Part shown: positions 10,866 to 23,671 of the stretch, piece by piece | Numbering within the stretch: position 1 is the first letter of the stretch | Layout of the letters: every line of letters starts with the position of its first letter | NCBI RefSeq assembly: GCF_963678635.1 | Contig: NC_087065.1 | Coordinates: forward strand, 54,464,397 to 54,528,396 | DNA: 64,000 nucleotides | Reading direction: 5' to 3' | From: Symsagittifera roscoffensis | Lineage: Eukaryota > Xenacoelomorpha > Acoela > Convolutidae | Program-made: the position numbers and the translations under genes | The notes under the pieces: model-generated | Database searches by the model: none | Seen by the model: the letters and a program-made list of their open reading frames with translations, nothing else | What the model was told of the DNA's origin: nothing

Positions 10866-13800
10866 TTGATGATTGGAACCAACAACGTGTCCAGGGGCGA
10901 GGCAAAAAAATGACGAGGCTACAAGAGAAAGTGAGTTGCATTCTTGAGGAGCTAAGAATTTACCTGGAGCCAGCAATCCTCACCATCTGTTTCGTTCCCT
11001 ATAACATGATGGCTGACCAGAATGCGAGGGAGATGAACGAGAGGGTGCGAAATTTCAACTAGATAATCAGGCAAATCCAGCAGAGAAGTCTGCTGCCCTT
11101 GAGGATGCTTGATGTAGCGAGAATGATGGAAGATTCCCTCCCGGAGGATGCATCTTCGGATGGTATCCACTTTGATAGACCAAGGGGCACAGAGTGGCTG
11201 AATGGCGTCTTCCAAAGACACATAAATTTCCTTGAGTCGGATATAGTGGAGACGGGACAATTCACCTTTGGTACACCCCGATACCTCCCTTCTTTTTAGC
11301 CCTGTCTGTCCGTAACTGATCGGTTGGGGGGAAGGATCGACACGAGAGGGAGCTCAACTAGCAGTAGAAGCGGACAGTTGAGATCGACATCCATGGAAGG
11401 AGACGAGGCGGATCTTCTACGCCCCAGAGCTCGGTTGTGTCATCAGTGCTGATGGTAGACAACAAGATGATAGTGATAGGGGAAGCAAGCAGAACCGGGT
11501 ACCTGAAACGAGCGAATGATCTGGATCTCGAGGATCTAGCCTGTAGACAAGAGTTGACGGAGGTCTTGGGTATCAAGAATCTGTCACATGAGGATTGAGC
11601 AATCACTATTGTGGGGATTGGCTAAAGGCCCATGAGGCGCACTTCTCTCGAGCCAAGACACTGGAGATGTCGGACTTGACGGGAATTCCCCAGAGATCGA
11701 TAATGGGATCAATCAATTACAGACCTCTCAAGGAGCTGGGACGTGTAGGCCTCATAGTGGAGCCACCCAAGCATCGGACTAGTATAGCAGTTTACTATAG
11801 CGCAGCTTAGTTCGGTGGACAAGCTTCTTGAGCCTAAGAGCATGGGACTTCCTGATACGGCCTACATGGGTGCGAAACTTGCGGAAGACTCAAGAAACGT
11901 GAGATCCTGTGGAACTTCACAGCTGGCCAAGATGTTAGCAGTTTATGATTGGCCGGATCCTGGAGCGGCGAGAGCAATTATTGTGGCGGTATCAGACTTC
12001 GACGGGACGTCACCGAAGCTGTTTTGGCCAGAAAACTTGGTGTATCTACTGCCGGGGGCAGATTTGAATCAAATGTTGACCCTGATCGTAGCGATGAAGT
12101 CAGAGACACCGTGTGAACCTGAGCTGTTGTTGTTCGCGGGAATGAATGATCACCTGCATGTGGCGGGACTACTTGAGCCTCTGAGAATTGGGGAGCCTTC
12201 ACCAAAGAAGATCTGGGAGGCGATTCAGACGCTGTTTGCTGCAATGAATGAAGTGCAGGAACTGGTGGCATCTAGGTTGGGATCGAATACAAAATTGTTA
12301 TTCGCGTCATCACCGGGTAACGCAAGCGTGCCACCTGCTTTGCAGTTCGTTTACGCCATGTTAATTCTGATTGCGGAGGGAAACGATGGAGGATGCTGAT
12401 GGCGGCCCCAAAATGTGAGCTAGAGCCAGTGAACTTGAGACTCTTGAAGTCGGAAGTGGCGGCAGCTTGGGCGGATGTGTCCCACGCTTTAAGCTGCTTT
12501 TACGAACTTGCGGATACCCTGATCGTGTGGGACGAAGTCCTTTGTCTGGAGGTGTCGAACCTTGCCCGGCAACTGAAGTTCAACCCGAAGGTGGCTGATG
12601 AACATCCTGTGATAACTCATCTGACAGCCAGCCTGCGGTTCCGGAGCATGGAGCTAACGATCACGAGTTCCACTAGCAGGACGAGGGGGCCAAACAACGA
12701 GAGAAAGAATGTGACTGCAGCCGAAAAACAAGTGGAATCGATGGCATACCGTCTAACACAAGAGAGAGAAAGATTCCCGTTCCTGACACCGAGACTTGAG
12801 AATGTTAGGGACAAGACGAGGGAGAGTGCTCCACCGCTGGTGAACAGATATGGGAGTTTCTGGAGCAACAGCTGGAAGTAGCAGAAAAAAGAGAGATGAC
12901 GGTGGGGAGATTTGTCACGGCAGCAAACGAAATGACTATTGGAGGCTTATGGAGGGAGCATGCGAAGGGCGAACTGAGGACCCGGAAGTCACACGAGATC
13001 TTGAGATTCTTGAGTCCATGTTGGAAAGGAAGTACATGGACAGAGTGTTCTACGCGGGGAACACGATCTTCGAGGCGTTCGTGCAGGAACTCTTGAGTAT
13101 GCCAATCAACCTCCTACTGGCCTTGTACTTGGTATACCCCAGGAATCTGTTCAACACGGGCCGAGCATATATGTTTAGCAGAGGTGTGGAGACGCTCCGA
13201 ATTGACGGATACTTGACCTTGATACTCCTGACGAAATTTCATCGACGGTTGAAACATGGGGAATCCGTGTCGGCGAGGAAGGCCAACCCGACTCCAGATA
13301 CTTATTCCTACAAGTGTGCTGCTGGACTAAAGACGCTGCTATTGGAATATTTCCTGATGCAGAACAGGCGTTTGACGGGCGAAGAGAGAAGCGCATAGAC
13401 TAGAAAAGAAGTGAGGGAGGCGAATGGAGTAATACCTCTCCTTACCGACTTGTGCTTGGCCATGAAATCAGATCTTTTGGAGATGATCAAGGGGCTGGGA
13501 GAGGTGGTGACCTGGAGGTGAAGCTGGAGAGGAAATGGAAGTGGGGACTACGCCCGACGGAGGGGCAACGAACCGAGATTTCAGTCCCGGCACTACACGT
13601 GAGCTACTGCAAGATTTGAGTGGGGATGACTGGGCAAACACGGCCACCCCTCCTTTGGGGTCTCCTCGGAAGAATCTTGAGCTGCCGCTAGCGAGTGAAC
13701 CATCCCAAATGGGAATGGTGCTCCTGACCGAAGAAGTAAGGGAGAAGAATACCTTTGAAGGCAACATAGGAATGTTCCTCAGCACGCTGGACGAGGAGGC

Positions 13801-16800
13801 GTGGCAACGTTTCTTGAGCGAATTCAACCAGAGGATGGAAAACAAAGCAAAAAGACGACTTCAAGGAGGAACTGTGGGAGACGGTGGTGAAGTTTGGAGA
13901 GCCAGTCCTGATAGGCACTGGACTGGACGAGAAAGTGAGGAAAGAGCTGCTCGAGAAAATGATTGGCCTAAATAAGCAGAAGCAGGATACCGGAGCCAAC
14001 CCATGTAAAGATAACTCTACTCTAAACAAAAAAACTGATGATAAAAAAATTTGTGTCGAAGTGGATCATAAAAATAAAACTAGTAATATGATTAAAGATA
14101 CTAATATTCTTAAGGCTAGAGAAAGGGGAGGCAAGAGTCGGAGAAAAGGGATCTGGACAAAGAAGTCAAGTCAGTGATGGTGGTGACGACGCCCCCGAGT
14201 AGAGGAGTAAGGTCAAGGAAGAGGAAACGGGAGGCAGAAGAGGCAAGTCCTTCAGTGAATGCGGTTTCAGAAAAGAACTTGAAGGAGATAGCTCCCATGA
14301 TTCAGGCGCGATGGAAGACGGCGGCCTACAAGGGCGGTTCGGCAGCCAGGAAATTGACACAGGTGATGGTCGAGTTGGAGGCATCAACAACTCCAGGGAA
14401 AGAAGAGGACTTCAAACCTCAGAAGGCGAATGCGAAGAGGGAATTCACCAGTGGAAAAATGTGGGAAGTGGATGTCCGGAAATAATGGATCTCGAATCAA
14501 CACCAGAACACTGGTAAGCAAGTGACCAGTGACCCTCTTGAGAGAGGTGCGACGAGGAACACCGCTCGTCCTTGGTGGATAGCCCTGGAGACCATGACTG
14601 AGCTGGATAAGTGCCTGAAAGGACTTGATCGCGGAGTATCCCGGAAGCGTCGGAATTGGGCCACCCAACAAAGGGATGAAGTCAATAAGCTAGAGTTGCA
14701 GAGCCAGCTGGGGCGAACTTGGGAAAACTTGCTGCAGGAGTATTTTGAAGATGTGATGAGAGCACCCTCGTCAGCATCATTTATAATGGCGAATCCTTTT
14801 TCAGGACAGCGGGACAGTTGCTGTTTTCATGGAGCCTGGCGGGAGTTTCATTAGAAGCGTTGGCTTCATTTGACAAACTCAGACTGGGTGGGTACGCGCG
14901 GGTATCAAATGTTGGTGCAACATATTGCTCGAAATAACTCGGGATTGAGTCTAGCGAGGAGGAAAGATGCCACCTGCTTCTTGAGATGGATGATATCAGT
15001 GATGTCTGACACCACCGTCCAGACGTGCCACCAAAGAGCAATAGGAAGTAAGACGATGGAAAAGAGAGTCGCCACCGTCATCCTGAATGTGTACCAGAGT
15101 ACTGGGATTGCGAGGGGGATGGCTAAAGGCAGTCTCTAGAGAACCACGGAAAGCTCGATGAAATAAGGAGGTTCTCCAACAAGAAATTCGACAATGATCA
15201 CGATGTACATCGCAACCTGACTCTGGCAGAAGATAACTCGAGGCCCACAAAACGGGTAGAATGATGGGGATGGCATACATGGGGATGGCATACAACCCTT
15301 TCTTGGACTCAGAAGCTGGAAACGCTTGCATGAAGTTTGAAGTGGCGGATTTGTTGAAGTTCTGGACGGAGAAAATAATTGAGGTTGACCCGACGGAAAG
15401 GGCAAGACCGAGCCTAGATCTGCTACTTGAGAAGATGCCGGAAATTATTAGTGTGCCGCGTTCGGACAAAAAGGTCAAGCTAGGACTGGGAAGCGGAAAC
15501 GACGTGTTGTCTACGAATCTGGGGATCATTTGGAAGTTACTAACACCATCTTGGTGCCCACATCCCCACTCAAGCCTGATTGAGGAAGTTACTGAGCGGG
15601 TGAGATTGTCGCCAGCAAAAAATGAAGATCTGGGAATATTGAATAAAGTGCACAAATTAATCCTACCTCATCAAGGGGAATCGGAGTGAGCAACGAGCAA
15701 GCTGGACAAGCTTGTGAAGATGACGGAGCTGGGCAGCTGTCTGGACCTTACATGTGGAGGCGGAGAGCATTCTTATGATGGGCGGTTCTGTGTCGGAATA
15801 TAATACTTTCAGAGGTAGAATTTAGCCACTTGGTTTGGTGACAAAACGGAGAAGGAGAAGAGCGAGGTGCATATAATGGCTGAGTGTTACGCGAGCACCA
15901 CTGCAAATGCAGCGACGGCATTGGGATTTTTCTCGATGATTTGTAGTTTACAATCTCTAGAGATGCTGGAATTCGAACAAAACTTGGTGACAGCGTTAAG
16001 CGTGGATTCTTGGCCAGGAGTGTTGCAAATGATCCAGAAACACATCAGAGGATGGAAGATTGGTCTTGAGGTGGAGATGTTTTCCTGTAAACGAGGCCTA
16101 GAATCTAACCACGAATGCGAAGTCTCTGGTAGGATCAGTCATGGCCAACCTGTGCGGAAGCCATTATCCACTACACATGGCGATGGTGGAAGCATCTTGT
16201 CAGAGGGTGTTAATCGACAAGGCTTTCTCGGTGTCCAAGTGTGTACGATTGGCACGAAAGTAGCACCACTCTCACAAGTTGTTGCGGAAGATACTAGGAG
16301 CAGTGCCGCGAGATCGAAGAGAGGACTTGAGTGAGATCTGGGCGGAAGAGCTCTGGAGTCTGGAAAAATAGAACACAATTGACTTTGAAAAAAAGAATAT
16401 GATTGGAAAAGCGATGAAAAAAAACGACGTGACGCATGAGAAAATGATGGTCTATGAACCCCAGTTGGAAGCTTCGGGAGACCACAACCTCCGGAGTACC
16501 AACCTGACACACGGGGAATGCCCATGTCATGGTCTGGCACAGACAGTTTGGTATCCGGAGCGCTCGAAGCTCTGTTTGATTTGGGACGTGGAAGAACTTC
16601 GGTCAATAGGGCTACCCAGTCAACAGCAGAAGGTAACTTTTTTGTGGTGAGCACCATGCTGGCGTTGCCTTGGATCGAAGAGAACATGACGAAAAATGGA
16701 GAGTCGGAGGCTTGAGTTGTTCGAAACTGCGTGTAAAGTATTCGCTGTGCCCAAGGAAGTGAGGCACGTGTGGAGTCGCATGAGATTCTTTTCATGGTTT

Positions 16801-17331
16801 CGAGCGACGCTGACGTCGTGGCTATATACGGTGACGAAGAATTACATGAAAAAGCATCAGAAAAAATATTGACAGTTCCTAGCCGAGATCGAGCCCGAGG
16901 CTTTCAAGATACCCTTGCTAACTCATCGTAATGCGATAACCACGGGTTGGAAAAGAGTCGGTAGTGTGTCTAGAGATAATACCAAGGCGAGGGAATCAAT
17001 ACTGGAAGAGGACCTGGCGAAGAACGTGAGCCTGAGCCTGCACAATTCCTTTTGCTTGAACCGGGAATCGAAAGTGAAGGGTTTGCCTAACCAGGCAAAG
17101 AGGTTGCAAGAGCAGAGGGAGTGGATGCGATCCTTCGAACAACTAAAAGCGTGGGAAGAGATCGTAATACGTTCCTATGACGAAGAAGAACTGGTAAGGC
17201 AAGTTACGATATGTCGAGTGTGTCAGGACCCAGTACCTCGAAGACAAGGCGCACGAACTAAAGAGGGTGTTCAGGGATTGGTTCTTGAGTCTTGAGTCGA
17301 GAGCGGGGGGAAAATGGGCTTGAGTGTGAAC
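10866..17331 (+). pseudogene. Second, 5'-truncated copy of the SGNH polyprotein gene
   Basis: Homologous, inverted, to 20483-27930 along its whole length, with protein-level identity near 70-75% in the readable blocks. It begins inside the SGNH domain: the third block reads GTNN in place of GTND, and the coiled coil and GDS block are absent. The DGIH block survives at about 11158-11169. Readable pieces lie at 10910-11062, 11099-11280, 11595-12399, 12393-12881, 12850-13398, 13535-13975, 14174-14485, 14522-14854, 15261-15689, 15867-16334, 16399-16715 and 16915-17295. Near 13510 about 1.0 kb present in the other copy (roughly 24310-25310) is missing. Stops and frameshifts differ from those in the other copy. 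For example, the TAG at about 11060 is absent there, and this copy has a Gln codon where the other has TAA. The common ancestor was therefore more intact than either. Confidence 0.85.
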
Positions 17332-17774
17332 TATGATGAAATCTGAGGGAACGGAAAAGAATTTTTAATAAAAAATTATTGTTATTAAAATACTATATCT
17401 ACTATGAAAATCAAAACGCTGCATGACAATTTTTTGAATGGGCAAAACAAAAACAAATTCAAAGATAGCTTACAAAGCAGAAATTCAGGGTGCAGTTGTA
17501 TGCAGATTTTGATTGCTGTTTAGCGATAATGTGACAATTTTGCATGGCTGTGAATTTTGCGTTGTAGATAAAGTTAAATCTGCTGCAATCTTCTGTAAAT
17601 GACCACTGGCACTGTATCATGAGACTCACTGACAGACGACGACGCATGATGAGGACATCGATCTTGAGTCTGGTGAGTATTTGCCAGTCGGTCATATTGG
17701 AAAGTTTGACCTTGAGCAGCGTTTAGTCTTGATTTTTTGGTGAAATACAAGTTCTCAAAAATTTGAATTGAGCA
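17332..17774 (+). other. 3' non-coding tail of the SGNH element, left copy
   Basis: 443 bp between the gene's end and the LTR. It is homologous, inverted, to 20026-20482 (for example AAACGCTGCATGACAATTTT, and GACCACTGGCACTGTAT matching the complement). It has no open frame. A polypurine tract next to the LTR would be expected but is not evident: the LTR is preceded by TTTGAATTGAGCA. Confidence 0.7.
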
Positions 17775-18546
17775 TGTCAAGCTCAACTTTGTCGCGATAA
17801 CTGAAAATATAAAAAAATAATATCAGAAGATTCGACGACAATCGCGGGAAAGTAGTACAAAAGTAGGAGCGTGAAATTGCTATTCGCAACTTCAGCGTAT
17901 ATATCGAACTAGAGTAGAGCTGTCTCATTCCTAGAGAAAGAACAAGTCGTGACGAGAAGAGACAAAGAAGTATTGAGTGGACCAGAGTGAACCTTTGGTG
18001 AAAAGGTGGACAGATGAAGCTACCCAATGATCAAAACGGAAATCTTGTGTCTTGAGTAAAAATTTATTCATTCCATACTTCTTGAGTTAAACTTGATTAC
18101 TGGTTTAATTCTAGAGTCGCTTGTTAATTTATTTGCTCGATTATTGAAGTCATGTCGGTATGTGAGTACCCAATTTAAATTTCTTGAGTATATTTTACCT
18201 TGTTATGTTGAGTTAGGGAGAGTTTTAGGTTGATCCATCTGAAATGGATCAAAGGTCCACTGTCTAATAAAAAGTAACTATATACGTAAGGTTGCGATCC
18301 TGTTTTTAACGGCGTTCGTGTGTTTATGGTATTTTGAGACCTAAGCATGGGGGCGTTCTTATTTCTAGAGTGGAGGGGGGTATTTTGGTAGTAGCCTTTA
18401 AGCTGTAACGCGGTTTGTTGTCTCATGTCGCAAGTGAACCGAATTGGTTCCGACCTTTTGAGGTAGAAAAACACAAGAGATAGTGTCCCTGACTCTTGAG
18501 CCAATAGTTTTAGGTCCTATTTTTCCTTAAGTAGGCGACTGTTACA
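17775..18546 (-). repeat. LTR-like repeat, left copy (772 bp)
   Basis: Reverse complement of the repeat at 19228-20025, more diverged than the other three copies. Read in the direction of the adjacent gene (+), it starts TGTCAAGCTCAAC and ends GCGACTGTTACA, i.e. TG...CA. It sits 3' of the truncated SGNH gene as a 3' LTR would. The flanks (AATTGAGCA outside, GAGTTGATAG inside) give no target-site duplication with any other copy. Confidence 0.75.
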
Positions 18547-18707
18547 GAGTTGATAGTTTAAAGAAAAAAAATCAAATCAGAAACCACAAAACAAAAGTCA
18601 AAATGTTATTATAGCAGACGAAAACAAAAGTCGAAAGTAGAATAATCAGAAGTACTTTGAGATCAGTTTCTCATATTGCGAGGAGAATATAAAAGTTTAT
18701 ATGACAA

Positions 18708-18950
18708 ATGGCTCGCCGAATGAAACCAATAAAATTGTTGAAAAACAACCGACTATCCGAAGCGATTTTTAGTAACACACGCTTTAGTGGAAAGCTGTTT
18801 GTAATACGCAAAAAAATTTTAGACAGTTTAACAGCGCGTCTGGCAACATCAACTAAAAAAGGATTGAATTGGTTAATCCAGAGTTGCTGTGACAGAAAAA
18901 TAATCAACATAAATCAAGTTCGAAAAAAACAATTGAGAATAAAAGAATAG
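18708..18950 (+). CDS. Small basic 80-codon reading frame, uncertain
   Basis: Runs from ATG (MARRMKPIKLLK) to TAG, rich in Lys/Arg, with no recognised domain. A TATAAA-like element (GAATATAAAAGTTTATATG) lies just upstream. Apart from being open it has no support, and AT-rich DNA gives such frames by chance. Confidence 0.2.
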   Translation: MARRMKPIKLLKNNRLSEAIFSNTRFSGKLFVIRKKILDSLTARLATSTKKGLNWLIQSCCDRKIININQVRKKQLRIKE

Positions 18951-19109
18951 CTAAAACACATTTTCAAGCACGATTCAGCAGTCAATCTTTTGAAAAACGT
19001 GTTTTCAGAAAATCGGTTTTAGTTTTGAATTCTAATGAAAACGCAAATGCTATTATAACCAACAGCAGCTTGGTTCATAAAAGACAAAAATGTACATTAC
19101 AAAAAAAAA

Positions 19110-19146
19110 TTCTGCCTATTTTTAGTGAAGCTAAAAATAGGCAGAA
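19110..19146. repeat. Perfect 16-bp hairpin
   Basis: Arm TTCTGCCTATTTTTAG (19110-19125), loop TGAAG, arm CTAAAAATAGGCAGAA (19131-19146), then a further ATTCTGCCTA at 19151-19160. A-rich runs flank both arms. It could be a small inverted-repeat (MITE-like) remnant or an RNA fold-back; function unknown. Confidence 0.7.
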
Positions 19147-19227
19147 AAAAATTCTGCCTAATTTTTTTTAGAAGAGCCTGTAAAAAGCAATCAGAATCTA
19201 TTCTTAAAGCTAGCCAATCAGGAGTAA

Positions 19228-20025
19228 TGTAACAGTCGCCTACTTAAGTCACATATGAGGTTAAAGAAAAATAGGCCCTATAACCATTGGCTCAAGAGTC
19301 AGGGACACTATCTCTTGTGTTTTTCTACCTCGAACGGTCGGAGCCAGTTCGGTTCACTTGCGACATGAGAGTAAAACCCTCGTTACATCATAAAGGCCAC
19401 TACCAAAATACCACCCACTCTAGAAAATAAGGATTTCCCCATACATAGGTCTCAAAATACCCAAAATACGTTAAAAACAGGGTCGGAACAGTCCGTACAG
19501 TTACTTTTTATTAGACAGTGGAACTTTGATCCATTTCAGATGGATCAACCTAAAACTCTCCCTAACTCAACATAACAATTAATAAACACACTCAAGTAAC
19601 TAAATTGGGTACTCACATACCAGCACGCTCGAGAATTGGAGTAACTAAATTAATCAGCAACTCTAGCATTAAAGGAAATTAAGTTTTAGCTCAAGAAGTT
19701 TGTAATTAACGAATTCCAGCAAAGGAAAGGAGTTTTAACTTGAGAACTGAGTTTTTGGGGCTGGACCATTGGGAGACTTCGGTTGTCCACCTTTCCACCG
19801 AAGGTTCACTCTGGTCCACTTCGAATTAATGTCTTCCTCTTTTGCAATTGTTCTGTCTCCTATTTCAGGATAAGACAGCTCTACTCTCTTGTGATTCTTA
19901 TGTCTGGAAATTGCGAATAACAATTTACCCTTGCTTTTTTGACTACTTTCCCGCGATTGTAATCCGGTTGTTCTGATCTTGTATTTCTGAGATTTTCAGT
20001 TGTCGCGAGAAAGTTGAGCATGACA
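19228..20025 (+). repeat. LTR, proposed 3' LTR of the giant element (798 bp)
   Basis: About 92% identical by eye to 41258-42068 over its full length, with the match ending exactly at TGTAACAGTCGCC on the left and GAGCATGACA on the right. In the element's direction (minus strand) it reads TGTCATGC...GTTACA, so it has TG...CA ends. It lies 457 bp after the stop of the SGNH polyprotein. Left flank TCAGGAGTAA; no duplication of this is seen beyond 42068. The open frame starting TTGGCTCAAGAG inside it is not thought to be coding. Confidence 0.8.
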
Positions 20026-20482
20026 GGATCAATTCGAATTTTCGAAAAACTCCATTTCACCCCAATTACGTTGTTCGTATTGCTCAAGGTCAAACTTCCA
20101 AATATGACCGACTGGCACATACTCCCCGGACTCAAGATCGATGTCCTCATCGCGTGTTGCCGTCTGCCAGTGAATCCCCAGAATGTTGAGTGATGCTCAA
20201 GATACAGTGCCAGTGGTCATTTACAGAAGTTTGCAGCAGATTTAACTTTATCTACACCCCAAAATTCACAACCAAGCAAAATTGTCACACTATAGCTTAA
20301 CAGCAATCAAAATTTAAATAAACCTGCACCCTGAATTTCCGCTTTACAATCTAATGACTAAAGTTTCGTTTATTTTATCCAATCAGAAAATTGTCATGCA
20401 GCGTTTTGATTTATATAATAATTATAGCATACTAATAACAATATTTCGTTTCGTTAAAATTCCTTTTTCGTGATCTCAGACT
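20026..20482 (-). other. 3' non-coding tail of the SGNH element, right copy
   Basis: 457 bp between gene stop and LTR, alignable with 17332-17774 in inverted orientation. No open frame. A purine-rich GGGGTGAAATGGAG (complement of 20048-20061) lies about 25 bp from the LTR but is too interrupted and too far away to call a polypurine tract with confidence. Confidence 0.6.
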
Positions 20483-21454
20483 TTATCCGAGTTCACACTC
20501 GAGCCCCTTTCCTTCCCTCTCAAGACTCAGGAAACCCTCACTGAGCCCCCTGCTCATTTCGTATTCCTGGCCTTTTGGGGTGGTAGGCCAGGACACCGTG
20601 ATCTGCCTTAGCAGCGCTTCCTCATCATCGGAGCTGATTACGATCTCTTCCCACGCTTTAAGTTGTTCGAAGGATCGCATCCACTCCCTCTGCTCTTGCA
20701 ACCTCTTTGCCTGGTTAGGCAAACCTTTCACTTTCGAGTCCCTGTTCAAGCAAAAGGAATTGTGCAGGCTCAGGCTCACGTTCTTCGCCAGGTCCTCTTC
20801 CAGTATTGTTTCCCTCGCCTTGGTATTACCTCTAGACACTCTACCGACTCTTTTCCATCCCGTCGTGATCGCATTTCGGTGGGTCAGCAAAGGTCTTTTG
20901 AAGGCTTCCCGTCCTATCTCTGCCAGGAACTGTCGGTATTCTTTACGATGCTTTTTCATGGGGTCTTTCGTCACCATATACAACCAAGATGTCAATCTCG
21001 CTCGAAACCACGGGAAGAAACTTATGCGGCTCCATACGTGCCTGAGCTCCATAGGTATGGCGAATACCTTGCACGCAGTCTCAAATATTTCAAGTCTCCT
21101 GCTATAATCAATAGCGTATATCGATTCCGCCATCGGTGTCTTCGATTCCCGATATTTCGTCACGTTCTCCTCGATCCATCGCAACGCCAACATTGTACTT
21201 ACTACCAAGTTGGTCATCTTCTGCCGATGATCAGGCAGTCCGATCGGCCGAATTTCTTCCACGTCCCATAGTAAGCAGAGGTTTGAGTGTTCCGGGTACC
21301 ACACCGTCCGTGCCAAGCAATGGCATGGGCAATCCCCATGTGTAATATCGATGCTCTGGAGGTTGCGTTCTCCCGAAGCTTCCAGTAGAGGTTCCAATTC
21401 CATCATCTTCTCATGTGTTGAATATTTTTCCTCCTGTGCTGGGGCACTATTCAT
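20483..21454 (-). pseudogene. SGNH polyprotein, segment 10 (C-terminal end)
   Basis: 323 open codons ending at the gene's final stop. Visible features are a Cys/His cluster (HGDCPCHC, with another Cys near DVEEIR), then an aromatic stretch (WSRISFFPWFRARLTSWLYMV), then a basic, helix-rich tail. The second copy (16399-17295) keeps the order, but the third Cys of the cluster is Gly there. A metal-binding role is a guess from the cluster alone. No family is recognised. Confidence 0.6.
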
Positions 21455-22785
21455 CGGCTTGCCGATTGTTTGTTCTGTCTCTCGAAGTCACTTGTGTTTT
21501 CGCCTTCCAAACTCAAAAGTTCTTCTCCCCAGATTTCACTCAAGTCATCTCTTTGTTGCCATGGTACAGTTCCCAGGATCTTCTTCAACAACCTATGTGA
21601 ATGATGCGACATTCGAGCCAGTCGTACGCACTTGGGTACCGAGAAGGCTTTGTCTACTAATATCCTCTGGCTGGGTACCTCTACCAGCGCCATGTGCAAT
21701 GGGTACTGGCTTCCACACGTGTTGGCCATTACTGGTCCCACCACGAAATTCGCATTCACTGGCAGACCGTAGTCTTCGCTCACGGGAAATCCCATTTCCG
21801 CCTCAAGACCAATCTTCCACCCTCTGATGTGCTTCTGGAATGTTTGCAACGCCCCCGGCCACGACTCCACGCTCAATGCTGTCACCAAATGGTGATCAGA
21901 CTCAAGCATCTCCAGTGATTGCAAACTGCACATCCTTGAGAAGAACCCCAGCGCCGTTGCAATATACACCGTAATATTTGTGTAGCACTCAGCCACTATC
22001 TGTACTTCGCTCATCTCTCTTTCTGTTACGTCGCAGAACCAAGCGACTAGGTCTTCTCTCTGGAAAGACTGTATTCTAACATTTGATCGTCCATCACAAG
22101 TGTGCTCTCCGCCTCCGCACGTCAAGTCAAGACAACTACCGGGTTCCAACTTCTTTACTGATCCTAGCTTACTCATTGCCTCGCCCGACTCTTTACTCTG
22201 AAGTAGGATCTGTTTGTGTATTACATTCAGAGTTCCCAAGTCTTCATCTTTCGTCGGTGTTAGCCTCACGCGTTCCGTGACCTCTTCAATCAAGCTTTCG
22301 TGCGGATGTGGGCACCAGGAGGTTCTCAGCAACTTCCAAATCGTTCCCAAATTCGTAATCATCATGCCATGTCCATTCCCCATTTTCAATTCCACTCTCT
22401 TGTTCGAGCGCGGTACGCTTATCACCTTTGGCACTCCCTCGAGTATCAGGCCCAGGCTCGGTTTCTCCCTTTCCATTGAATCAATTTTGATTATATTCGC
22501 TGTCCAAAACTTCAACAGCTCCTTCACTTCGTGATTTCTGTGAGCGCTCCCGGCCTCTGAACCTAAGAAAGGGTTGTATGCTATCACCATTACTCCAGAT
22601 ACATATTGGTTTTCTCCCCGTTTGTTGGGTCTCGAGTAATCTTCAGCCGAGGCCAACTTACGATGCACATCATGTCCCTCTTCGAGTTTCTTGTTATAGA
22701 ATCTCCGTATTTCATCAAGTTTCCCATGATTCTCTAGAGATTGCCTGGAGTCATCTTCCTTCTCGATCCCCGCACTCTGGTACAC
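21451..22785 (-). pseudogene. SGNH polyprotein, segment 9
   Basis: The longest uninterrupted piece (about 444 codons). It overlaps segment 10 by 4 bases in another frame, so a frameshift joins them. It contains LDLTCGGGEHTCDG and a mixed alpha/beta-looking region with VESWPGALQTFQKHIRGWKIGLE. Conserved in the other copy at about 15060-16370, broken there. No RT, integrase, protease or helicase motif was found. Function unknown. Confidence 0.6.
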
Positions 22786-22996
22786 GTGCAGTATGACCGT
22801 GGAGACTCTCTACTCCATATTTTTGCTCCCCATGGCCTTCTGATGACACGCTTGGACGGTACTATTGGTCATTACGGACATTATCCACCTCAAGGAGCAA
22901 GTGACTTCTTTTCTTCTCGCCAGACTCTGATAACGGGTCTAGACTCTTGTTGCCCAGCTTCAACTTATCGTTTGAGGTCAATACCGCTAATTCTAT

Positions 22997-23671
22997 TCAC
23001 ACTAAGCTCCACGCGAACGTCAGTTGCCCCGCTGTTCTAACGAAGGGATTTGCCATTAATGGCAATGCGGACGAAGTTGTTCTCATCGCCTCTTCGAAGT
23101 GATCCCGCAACAAGTTCTGCCAGGTTCGCTTCAGCTGACTTCCCAATTCTAATTTGTTAATCTCGGCTTTTTGTTGGGTACCCCAATTGCGACGCTTGCT
23201 GGACACTCCACAATCGAGCTTCTTCAGACAGTCCTCCAGTTCCTTCATTGTCTCAAGAGCCACCCACCAAGGTCGAGACGTGTTCCTCGTCGCATTCTTC
23301 TCAAGAGGATCTGTGGCCACTTGTTTGCCATTAGCCTGATGCTCGCTCGAGATCCATTCTTTGCCAACATCCACTTTCCATGTTTGTCTATTCGGCGAAC
23401 CCTTTTTCGAGCTCGCCTTCTGAGGTCTGAAGTCTTCTTCCGTTGCCAGACTCGTCGATACCTCTATCTCTTTCACCACCTCGGCTAGCCTCCTTGGTTT
23501 GGAGCTACTCTTGAAGGCCGCTGTCTTCCATCGCGCTAGAATCATGGGAGCCGTCTCCCTCAAATTCTTCTCAGAGACCGCATCCACCGAGGGGCTATTC
23601 GACTCCTCTACCTCCCTTTTCCTCTTTCGAGACTTCACATCTTTGCTTGGGGGCGTCGTCACTACCATCAC
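22997..23671 (-). pseudogene. SGNH polyprotein, segment 8
   Basis: 224 codons, highly charged. It has a basic start (SRKRKREVEES, resembling a nuclear localisation signal) and a Lys/Glu/Arg-rich helical body with TWQNLLRDHFEEAM. Matched by 14174-14854 in the other copy. The stretch 22786-22996 between segments 8 and 9 is homologous to 14855-15120 but is broken by stops. Confidence 0.55.

Larger units (their letters stand above)
18547..19227. other. Spacer between the two facing LTRs
   Basis: 681 bp unrelated to the elements on either side, so it is probably the original target DNA or a third insert. It contains a small basic reading frame (18708-18950) and a strong hairpin (19110-19146). Confidence 0.5.
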
